DNA of 64,000 nt from positions 1-64,000 of the forward strand of contig NW_017386039.1 of assembly GCF_000237925.1 (NCBI RefSeq), read 5' to 3'. The stretch comes from Schistosoma mansoni. Its lineage: Eukaryota; Platyhelminthes; Trematoda; Strigeidida; Schistosomatidae. Position numbers and translations under genes: made by a program. The notes under the pieces are model-generated. The model did no database searches, was not told the origin of the DNA, and saw nothing but the letters and a program-made list of their open reading frames with translations. Below are positions 13,501-25,500 of this stretch, in pieces; the first letter of the stretch is position 1; every line of letters begins with the position of its first letter.

Positions 13501-16500
13501 TAGAAGGTTCCTGTTATCTGTCCTGCGAACAACAAGTCCCTATCGGCCACCTCAACGACTCTCCTCTGTGTCTAGACGCCCGACCTGTGCATTCAAGTCT
13601 CCGGCTAGTACTACAATATCTGTCGAACGCATTTTGAGGAGAACAGTTAATTAGTGGTAGAATTCATCCTTGATTGCACTCGGGCTGCAATCTGTCGGGG
13701 CATAGGCGTAGATGACGAGAAGACATCGTTTCTCACGCCGATTTCTTCCCACTTTGATGGAGCTGTCTAATCTAACAGCACAGAGCCGACTGTTAATGAG
13801 GATCCAATCGATTAGTGTTGCCTCAGCTCTAGCGCTTAGTGCGACACCAATGCTAGCAAGGCCAGACGAAGATGCCATAGGGTCCCCGGATAAACGCACG
13901 TAAAACAAGCTTTTCGAAGCGACAGATGGAGAGCGAATTTGCAGTACTTCACCAGAGTCTTGAATACGGGTCTCGGATAGACAACAGACGTCGACATGAA
14001 GACTTTCCAAAAACATAGCCAGCCCTATCTGTTGTCTGATCCTCATTAGTTTGTGAAAGTTGAAGGGAGCCAGTTTGAACTGTGTACGTGGTTTCAGAAA
14101 AACTGGTTCAGTATTCGTATTCGGTGGAAGCATTCACTTTCGACTATACAGTGACTGAAGATCGTTTAGATGGAACAGAGTTTCCACCATAGGCGAGCTG
14201 CTGCACAAGTTGAAAAGTAAGGATACACCAATTGGGAATAAAAGGGAGTGAGTAAGCGATGTGGTAAATAATAATAATAATGTGAACTGTCTGAATTTTA
14301 GTAGGAGCGTGAATAGTATTTTCAGTAGATATCATTTTTTCCTTTATTTGTCTGTGTGAGGGCTGTGATACTGCCCGGGTGCCCAGACCGAAGCAGGTGG
14401 TTATCTTGGAGGGGGCACACCCTGAGTTTTCGACCTAAATATCTAGTCCACAGGGCAGTGGAGCATCGTGAGGAGATGTAGTCCCATGGTAGCCGGTGAC
14501 TAACAATTGGTTCCTACGCCATTTGTTCGCCCTCAGGATACTGGAATCCATGTGCACCATTGGTTTGGAATGAGGGTTTTCCAACTCCCCTAGGTGGACT
14601 TTCCGTGTCCACCAACCCGGTTAAAGCGCCGTACATTCGCTTTTCGTCCTCTCAATTTCGTAAACAACAGTGATGCCACTAGAAGACAGTGAGTGGGACT
14701 TCCGTGGCAGTGGTTGTTTGCGTGTGGTCATGTGAGAGCATTTCGAGAGGGAGAGCGGACTCTCCCCACTTTCGACCGTACCAGGGCATTTGGGGGCGAA
14801 AATGACTAGTCATTGCATTTACATTGTTCTGCAAATGAAATAAACTAGAAGTATTCCAGCGTGGAATAGAAAGTCTACCGCTTGTCCATTTTTCAAATAG
14901 TTCTATCACTATTCGTGGTGAAGTTCATTGTGAACTGAATATAAATTTTTGTGTATTCATACCAACGTACTGGTAGTGAACTTACAGAGTGTTTATTATT
15001 GTTTGGCTTATAGAAAGTCTTATTATTTGGAATTAAGTTTTCGCATTCTCTCCTAAATCCTTCTATTTACCACAACTTTTTAGTGGGATGACCGTAACGA
15101 GTGGTTGTGTGAAACTTAAAAAGGACCCACAGAATCTAGTGGGTATAAGTATTGGAGGGGGAGCCCCATACTGTCCATGCCTTTACGTTGTTCAAATATT
15201 TGACTCCACGCCAGCTTCAGAAGATGGTAGTCTTCAAGCTGGGGACGAAATAACTGGTGTCAATGGCATATCTGTAAAGGGCAAGACTAAAGTGGAAGCT
15301 GCTCGACTTATTCAAAGTTTCAAGGTAGGTGTTAACTTTGTTTATCCAACCTAATCGTATTATTTATGATATTACTATATTCCTAATTAATTTATGTGCT
15401 TCAATTAGAACTAATGTATTGACGTTAAGACTTCATTGGATATATGAACCTCAAAAGCCTATTCTAAATCTTGTAAGTGTTGGGCTTGGTCAGAACAACT
15501 TTAAGTCGTGGGATCTTAAACAGTTACAAAATCGAAGAACTCCCATGGTTTTACGTTCTTGATCATTTTCATCTGAGATCCTACTCATCTTATTCTCCTT
15601 TTCTCAGCTAAATAGTGGCCATAATTCCTCATTAAACCAGTTTTTCAAACAAAGCATTTCTGTTTTACATGCGGTCGGTCCCACTTTTTTGAAATATAAT
15701 TAGTAGTCTATGAAAACGTACATTACTCTATGCAGTATCCGGTTCCGAATTTTTTGAAATGTGTCAACTCCTTTATTTGTTAACACCCATCAAAACTGGT
15801 CACATATAGTCAATCGCAAGAAACAAACACGTCGATCTCAATAAGTCGTCATGTGAGTCTCACAATTTGCTGTCCATCTACCAGTGGTTTTGCATTAATT
15901 GTAAACCGTCACCCAGTTTCGTTAACACAAAACACCATCAAAACCAAATTATTAAAACCCCCTTCTCCTTTATTCCTCATCAGTTAACTGCTCTCATGTA
16001 AGTTTTGATGAACTGTCATTAAATTCATCTCGTTACCTATTACCTTATAACTGTTATGTTCCCACACCTTTCTGCCCAGTTCGATGAAATGTCTGCTGTT
16101 ATGCCTTCCGAAATACTTATACTTTGTCTGAAAACCCATAATTTATAGTGAAGCAATTTGAAGTATTGGGTCGATGTCTAACCAACTGTACATAAGCTGT
16201 AACCATCTGATACACTTATAACATAGTGGTTTCCATCAGAATATAAAACATAGGATCTCGTGTATGACATAAGATTTGATCTGGAAATTACCGTAAACAA
16301 CCCAACACCACAAAAGGAGGGAGGATGGAGTTACTGACCAACAAGCAATAATGGTGAAGGTAATGATTCCAAGCCACTTATATTTGTGGGGCGGAAAGTT
16401 GTTAGTGTGGGATTCTAGTTCTCTTCTCATCATATGCCCAAATAGTTCCGAGTTTTATACTCAAAGGTAATATATTTAGGGAGAATATAATCTATCGTGC

Positions 16501-19500
16501 AACCAATAAGTAGAATGTATGCACCAGGCTAACCTGTATCAATTGACGGAACTAGTGGTGTATAATATAATGGATAAACCACCGATCATCTTGACTCACG
16601 ATGTTAACTACAGCTATTAGACCGATAGTAGTGTGTCAGGCCATTAATTGACTGTCTAACTTTCATAGCCCATGATATATTGAAATAAAAATTATTGGTT
16701 CACAACACTAGTTAACACAAGGTAGACTCATCTAAAGAACTATGTCGTAAAGATTTCATTTAGTCGCCTACTAACGTTTATTGTGTAACAGCTAACTACT
16801 CTCCTTGATTTCCTTAACCTCAGTAAGTAGGGGTTGCACCTCAATTAGTTAAAGGCCAACCGTATGGACTGCTAGGCCACAGATGAAAATATAAATGTCT
16901 GGTCCTTTTATTGTTGTAAAATGTGTAGACAGTGATGTATACGCCTATATTTTACATGACCTTGCTGTCGTTACTTTGGCTCTACTGAATTTCAAAGTTT
17001 GGTGATTTCAATTTGTATTATTTTACCATCTACATTGTCCTAGTTGTTTAGTATTGTATAGCTTGCTCAAGGAAAAAGGGAATTATCTATATTATAAAGC
17101 TTTTTTCTTATCCCACAAACTAGTGTGTCTTATTGAGATTCCGTACTCTAAATTCCTGACGAAACAATATGTACTTTCCTAATATATATATATATATATA
17201 TTCATCCTCTTTTTATTGTAGGATGAAGTAAGAATTAACTATAACAAACTTCATGCAGACCCAAAACAAGGAAAAACGCTAGACTTAAGTAATTATTACT
17301 TTCTTTACTTAGATTATCATAACCATCTTATTACAGTACTAAAAAAGGTAAAACATCGTATTGTTGAAACAATGGAATCTAGTACAGCCGATGCTTTAGG
17401 TCTAAGCCGAGCTATTCTTGTAAATGGTTTGTTAGATAATCTTTTCATATCAGGAAAATGATAATTTGTAGATGGTATGGTTAAAAAGTTGGAAGAACTA
17501 AATAAAACATCAAATGTGTTTTCGGGTATGGTAAATCATGCAAAAAAATTGTTACGTGCAATCTATGAACTTTCTCGTGTCTATGCTGGTAAGATGTTTT
17601 AATAAATGTTTTCTTTCATGACAGTCATACCCAGGTTCACTTAACTTTATTATTGGTTTATTTTTACGTATCTAGTACTCTGTATAGAGTATTGCGGAAG
17701 TGTAATTAAGTTAAGGTGTATACATTTTTTGCAATGCTGGTCACTTGCTCCAATAACATATAATTAGTCTAAAAATTAAAATGTCAGGTTGCTTAGTGGA
17801 TACATAAGAATTGTATGAAATTAAAATGCAGGGTGAAAATTACGTTTGAGTCAAAAATATTTTTAAGCATGTTGGCAGATGATGAAAGGCATTGTTTTCA
17901 TTGTATACAAATACCATAAACCTCTTACAAAAGCCGTAAGCGCCAAAAAATATACCTATTCATAGAAGGAGATACAACACTTAGAATTTATTTTCCGGTC
18001 TACGTTCAATATACGACACATTAATGGTAGAGTCAACACAGTTGCAGATTCATTGTGCCAACCTATCATTGATACATTTCAAACCAATTACGTGGATATT
18101 GTACGATTATCTCAGACAATAGATGTAGATAAAGATATTGAGGGACGGGCAGTAAGTCGAAACACTTTGGAATTATAAGCATCACCCTTTCGCCGACACC
18201 GTGAGCGTAATCTGTGATACGTTCACGAACCGCCAGCACTGAGAAAGCCAATATTTGACAAATTACACCGAATTTTCCATTCTAAAAATTGACCCACGAC
18301 TAAATTAATTACTGAAAGGTACGTGTGGGCAGAAATGAACGGAGGTATCTGACATTTGTGCCATGCCTGTTTAGTAAGCCAAAGGTTTAAAGTCCATTGA
18401 TAACAACTGTGCCTACTGGGACCACCCACTGAACCGGACAGTAGATTCAACTATTTCCACATAGGAACCTTTGGGTTGTTACCACCACCAAACTGGTATA
18501 TGTATATTTTAACATGTATTAATGGATTTATAAGATACCATTGGATTATATGACGACAGCAACATTTCCAAAAATGTCGCTAAACATTGAGTAGTGAATT
18601 TCAAAGTACAAGCACTAATCGCTATAGATAGGCCTGTTCTTGGTTATTAAAGAGTTAGGGCTACAATTTATCATCCAATCGCGAATGAAATGGTTTAGCG
18701 ATCCTACCAACGATTAAAAATATATTTAATAGCAGTACAGAATAGTAATAAATTGATGGGTAAATCACCCATAACTATGCTTGGTATTTCTACAGTTAGG
18801 CAAGACTTAAGTTGCGCTACAGAATTAGTATAACTCCGCCTGTAGCTCTTCTAGAGTTACTGCCGGTCCCAAGCCCGAGTAAAAGAGGAGGGTTGGGCAT
18901 GGGGTTAGCGACCCCATCCCGTAGAAAAGCTAACTCGCTAAAAAAAACGCTAGCCAGAAAAAATAATTCAAACCATTTAAACTCTGCCCTGGGAGTTGAA
19001 GGAATAATTATGACGTCTCATGATGAAAGCAGAAATTCTTCGGAAGTCACGAGACCGATGCACCTTCTAACAACCAGAGCAACACTTTTTATAGGTACAT
19101 GGAACGTCCGGACAATGTGGGAGACAGGAAAGACCAGCCAAATAGCAATGGAAATGAGGAGATACAACTTGGCAGTACTCGGAATCAGCGAAACCCATTG
19201 GACACAAACTGGACAACAAAGGCCAGGTACAGGAGAGATGCTGCTGTACTCCGGTCACGAAGGGGAAAATGCTCCACACACTCAGGGAGTTGCTCTAATT
19301 CTGTCCAAAGAAGCACGAAATGCACTTGTGGGATGGGAATCTCATGGACCCAGGATAATCAAAGCATCATTCAGAACAAAGAAGCAAGGGATCACAATGA
19401 ACGTTATCCAATGTTATGCACCCACCAATGATAGCAACGACGATGATAAAGATCAGTTCTATGAAAGGCTGCAATCAATTATAGAAAAGTGCTCACGAAA

Positions 19501-22500
19501 GGACCTCACCATCCTGATGGGAGATCTAAATGCTAAAGTTGGAGTGGACAACACAGGATATGAAGATGTAATTGGACGACATGAACTAGGAGAGAGAAAT
19601 GAAAATGGGGAGAGACTTGCAAACCTATGTGCATTCAACAAATTGGTTATAGGCGGCACAATATTCCCACACAAGCGCATACACAAAGATACATGGATCT
19701 CACCGGACCACACCACAGAGAACCAGATAGATCACATCTGTATCAACAAAAAATTCCGAAGATCAATGGAAGATGTGAGAACCCGGAGAGGAGCCGACAT
19801 AGCTTCAGATCACCACCTGGTTGTGGCCAAGATGAGACTGAAGCTAAAGAAACACTGGACAACTGGACAAACAGCACTACAAAGGTTCAATACAGCCTTC
19901 CTTCGAGATATTGACAAGCTCAATGAATTCAAGATAACTCTCAACAACAGGTTCCAGGCTCTACAGGATCTACTGAAAGAACAAGAAACCACTTTGGAGG
20001 ACAACTGGAAAGGGATAAAAGAAGCACTAACTTCAACGTGTCAGGAGGTTCTTGGTCCTAAGAAGCATCATCACAAGGAATGGATCTCTTGGGAACCCTG
20101 GACAAAATTCAAGAAAGGAAGAACAAGAAACTAGCAATTAACAACAGCCGAACACGAGCAGAGAAAGTCAAAACACAAGCAGACTACGCAGAAGCAAACA
20201 GGGAAGTGAAGAAAAGCATTAAGGCCGGCAAGCAGAAATACATGGGAGAACTAGCAACGGCGGCGGAAAAAGCTGCAAGAGAAGGGAATATGAAACAACT
20301 ATATGATACAACGAAGAAATTGGCAGGAAGATATAGCAAACCAGAGAGACCAGTCAAGGACAAAGAAGGAAAGACAATCACTGAGATTCAAGAACAGAGG
20401 AAAAGATGGGCAGAATACTTCGAGGAACTGCTGAATAGACCAGCCCCATTGAATCCACCGAACATCGAAGCAGCCCACACTGACCTTCCTATAGATGTCA
20501 CTCCACCAACGATCGAAGAAGTCAAGATGGCCATCAGACAAATCAAAAGTGGGAAGGCGGCAGGACCTGACAATATACCAGCTGAAGCACTGAAGTCAGA
20601 CATTGAAATAACTGCAAACATGCTTCACCTTCTATTCAAGAAGATTTGGGAAGAGGAACAAGTGCCAACGGACTGGAAAGAATGATATCTCATCAAAATA
20701 CCAAAGAAAGGAGATCTGAGCAAATGTGAGAACTACAGAGGCATCAGTTTGTTATCAGTACCAGGAAAAGTTTTCAACAGAGTGCTGCTGAATCGGATGA
20801 AAGGCGCAGTAGACGCCGAACTTAGGGATCATCAGGCTGGATTCCGTAAGGATAGGTCGTGCACAGACCAGATTGCGACACTACGGATCATCGTTGAACA
20901 ATCAGTTGAGTGGAACTCATCACTATACGTCAACTTCATTGACTATGAGAAGGCGTTTGACAGCGTGGATAGGAGAACATTATGGAAACTTCTTCGACAC
21001 TATGGAGTTCCTGAAAAGATTGTCAACATTATCCAAGACTCTTTAATACGAACGTCAAGACAGTCCTACTGTATGGAGCTGAAACGTGGAGAACTACTAC
21101 AACCATCATCAGGAAGGTACAAGTATTTATAAATAGTTGTCTACGCAAAATACTCAACATCCATTGGCCGGATACTATCAGCAACAGCGTTTTATGGGAG
21201 AGGACAAACCAGCTTCCAGCTCAAGAGGAAATTAGGAAAAGACGTTGGAAGTGGATCGGACATACATTAAGGAAATTACCAATGTGCATCACGACTCAAT
21301 CCCTAACTTGAAATCCGGAAGGGAAGCGGAAAAGAGGAAGGTCAAAGAAAACACTACGCCGGGAAATAGAAGCCGATATGAAAAGGATGAATAGCTACTG
21401 GAAGGAACTGGAAAGGAAGGCTCAGGACAGAGTTGGATGGAGAATGCTGGTGAGCGGCCTATGCTCCTCGACGAGGGGTAACAGGCGTAAGTAAGTAAGT
21501 AAGTACAGAATTAGTATATGGAACACAATTAAGATTGGCAAGATAATATTTTCGACGAGCAACAGAGGGTCTGATCAGTACAAAAGTTTGGATAGCTTCC
21601 TGACTTAAAGCCGAGTACATACATGTGTACTTGCTAAATAAGTTATATTAACATTGTTTTTTATTTAGTCATGTCACAAATATTGGTCGTAGTCCATGGT
21701 TTAGTACATGAGTTTGCATGTGGTTGTTGAATATCATTATCATTAACTTATAACATCAAAAGAATGCTCTCCGTAAGTAATACCTCATTCTTATCTCCTC
21801 ATCCGTTATAGTCACCCAGTCCTTTAGAATGTAGCAGATTAGTGGTATCACTGATCTGTGGCAACTATTCATATATTTCCATTACTCAAAGTCAGCAATA
21901 AGGTCATCACATGTGTTTGAGTTTCTCCACAAGTGACTTTTGAAACCTTGCTGAAAGAATGATTGTCAGATAAGAAACTTTCTTATGCTAAATCCACTAG
22001 TAATCTTGCTTAATTTTGTATTAAGATTTAAAGTTGACAGCATGAATTAATAAATGTGATATTTAGTTTGCACCTGAGTATTAAATTCCTTTGACATATT
22101 CAGAGCAACCTGTACATGTACTCCCTTCCTGAGTATATCAATGGATATAGTAGTTTGCTTAAAATATAAAGGTAACTAAGGGAGACATATTAATCTTCAC
22201 AACTCCCAACACTCGCCTTCGTTTGGACTTAAAATGTGACTTAATATTACCTCAGTATGTAGATATGTTTTATCATTGTTGTTTTTAATATATACATTCG
22301 ATTTCATAGATTTTCCCATTTGGGAAAATAATTCGTCTTCGGTTTCTTTACCGGTTTGATTCCCTGGTCGAAATCGAGGGCATATTGCTGTATTTGTAGT
22401 TTTGTTCAGTATTTTAAAGCATAACAATTTCACTGGTAAATCTTCATATGATCGTAAATTTATTCTAGCATATTATTAATGCTGCTTGCTTAAAATACCC

Positions 22501-25500
22501 ATTATGTGTTTATTCGATTGGTATTTTATTTTACTTGTTAAGTGTTGGGAGACACCTTTTCAGAAATTGGTGTTAAAGAGCCTATGGCATGCACAAGCGA
22601 AGCATTTACTCAGTTTGGTACGATTCATCGAAGTATGGAGCGTTTTTCGATTGAAATGTTGAAAAAGATTAAGCCAGTATGTCATCTAATTTGATAAGAA
22701 ATACTTTATCATTAAAGCTTGGAATTTCCTATTGTTGATTAATAATGCTCACTTTTACAGATTCGATGCTACTGATCAACGTTCTGATGAAAAATTCTGG
22801 TTATGTGAATTGAAATGGTCTAACCAACAGGCCTCTGTTTCCTATTTTTAGTCCTAACTTATCAGTAGTGTTCCCTGACTAATTCATTCGAGGGGTCGAT
22901 GAGGAAGACAATCAAAATAAATATCCAGACAATGACGGGAGACGTTAAAAATAGTCAGTCAAATTTAACGATGAAAAAATCTGTTAATCATGTGCGAAGA
23001 AATTCTGACAACTCACTTCTGTCTCACGTTTGATGTCTAGAAACGATCTAACCCCTAATTTAAAAGAACGCTTCACCGAAACTCATTCGCTTCCTAATGT
23101 TTCTTTTCGTCCCATCATCAACTTCTCTGGATTTCTCCGCGTACACATACGTAATTAATGCTAACCATTCGAGCTTTTAAAATATATTTCGTATCGTTAA
23201 ATAACGCTCCAAGTTACATACTGGACCCTTCAATGTTTTAGCCTTGTATTAAATTACACAATAAGCTTCAACAGCAAAGGTTCTAGAACCAAATGCCACT
23301 GATATATCCCGTATCTGCGAAATCTACATATGTACCATAAGTGTGGTCGTTTAGCCTCTTCACCTACTCAACGTGGAGAATCAGCACGATTCATTTTTTA
23401 CGTGTTTGGTAATTCATCAACTGCGTCCCATGCTCTTGATGAACTAGATATAACACTGATTTCGAAGTCGAAACAAGCATTTTTGAGGTTAATTAAAACG
23501 GATAGCCTGTTGTACTTTGTGAAGTTAAAGGAAATATGACTCAGAAACATAAAGCCACACGCCGTTGCCTCTTCGTAGTCTCCTTTTGCTTTAGTATATA
23601 AGTTGGTAGCTATATGCGTTGCAATATATCCTACATCTGAATTTAAAAGTCCTCTTGTTTCAACAGACCACTCACCTTATTCATTTCTTTTCCTACTGTT
23701 TCTTATTTCTGCGTCAGATTTTCTTCATCTATATTGTGACCTTCCGGCGATGCAGATTTACTGAATAATATATTCAATTCGCTGTAAACGACAAATCGTA
23801 TGTTACTGTTTTCAGCTCTCATGATGAACAGCCTTCACTGATTAAAACTTCAGCACTACCAGCCAACGATATATGGTCGACATTCAAGATAATCATTTAA
23901 AACCATAATGTAGTCAGTGTCATTAAAACTTACCCATATAATAAGACAACTATGGGATTTATTTCATAGATATTTGTATATTCACCGGGGTCGAAAGTTG
24001 ACTGCTGTCAACTTTTGCATATACACTCACCAACTCAATATAAAAACGAGAAACATAGTCATTTGGGAGTTTAATGTGACTTCATGTAAACTATCCAACC
24101 TTCATTATTCCAAGCCACAGTGATTACAATCGCATAACTCATAAGTAGCTTCAGATATGAAGACTGCCTCTGGTATTTTAAGAACTTGGGAAAAATGTAT
24201 TATTATTGCTATTTCCTCCTTACCGGTGTAAAAATCCAGTACTTCAAGTTTTTTATTGTAGAGAAATGACTTAAAAAGACTAGTTCGAAGCAATTTTTGT
24301 GACTTTAGTAGAGAAAGCTAGAGACAGTTAAGCCAAGACATGGCATCATTCTATGAAGACATTGATTGTTGTTCTGGGCCATATAGGTAGGTGCAGAATA
24401 TCATGTTGGGGTCCGTGTAATTATCGCATCTAATAGCCCGTTACTTTGGATGATATGGCTAAAATGTTCTTAGTCTGTCGTCTGTCACAGTAGATTATTA
24501 CTGGTCTCTGGTCAATCGATCTGGGGTATGTTGCGTGGACAGCTGCTCACAAGTACCTATACATTTTTGATGATGGTTGCGGCAGTTCTTTGAATTTCAG
24601 CTCCACACGATAGAACCATTTTAACGTTAGCGTTGAAAGTTCTGACTTTGGTGTTGGCTGACATATTTTTTTCACTTGTAGTGTTGTTGCGCCCGCTTTT
24701 CCAATTTGTGCCTCGACATCAGCATCGGATGCTCCCTGTTTATCATTGATGCTGTACAAGCGTGTAAAAGCTTCCACCTATTCCAGAGCACGATCACCAA
24801 ATGTGTTTGGGTTGGTGCTCACTGTGTTGCAATTCAAGATTTTGCTTCTTCCCTTGTGGACGTTGAAGGCAATTCCTGTAGAGCCCGCTGATGAACTGGC
24901 TGTCGTCGCCTTCATTTATTTCTGTGTATGCGATATCATAGCTGTCATCCGCACAGTGCAAATCATCCAGCTGCTTTCAAGCTGTTCACTGTACTCGCTT
25001 CGCCGGAGACGTAGAAATCTTCATAATTCAGTCAACAACCAGAAGAAAGAGAAAAGGTGAGGGTAGGGAGTCTTTCCTAACACAAGTCATCACTTGGAAC
25101 GGATCTTTGAGCTGCCCTCCATACACGACTTTGCAATTCGTTCTGTTGTAGGAGTCCCGTATGCTGGTGGGAAATTTTGTTGGCACATGATCGATCTTTA
25201 TGAAAGCCACCTTTTTGATCTCGAAATTACCCACCCACTGAGTCTTCCATTTGGTCCAACAACACTCGGTTGATAATCGACCTGGTGCTGGGGATAGTGT
25301 GACACTTCAGTGTTTCTTACAGCAGTAAACATCTCTTCTCTTCAGTATCTTAATGAGCCATCTCACTTTCCAGTCTTCTGCTACTTGTTCTTTCTCCTAG
25401 ATCCTTCTGAATAAAATGTGAAAAACCTTTGCAGTCACCTCTATATCTTACTTTAGTGCCTCATGTGATATGCTTCTGCTGTTCGTCATCTTTGATTTAT

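Noticed and set aside
11450-14797. Plus-strand 3' half followed by minus-strand 5' half read as one twin-primed LINE insertion
   Set aside because: In twin priming the inverted 5' part lies upstream of the 3' part and the tail is at the end. Here the tailed 3' half comes first, so the order is wrong.
15088-15354. ATG at 15088 as the PICK1 start
   Set aside because: Homology requires a Gly before it, an AG acceptor lies at 15082-15083, and exon 1 at 10468-10505 supplies a matching N-terminus in the right phase.
19099-20621. Many overlapping ORFs on both strands within the RTE copies
   Set aside because: They are shadows of the LINE coding frame.
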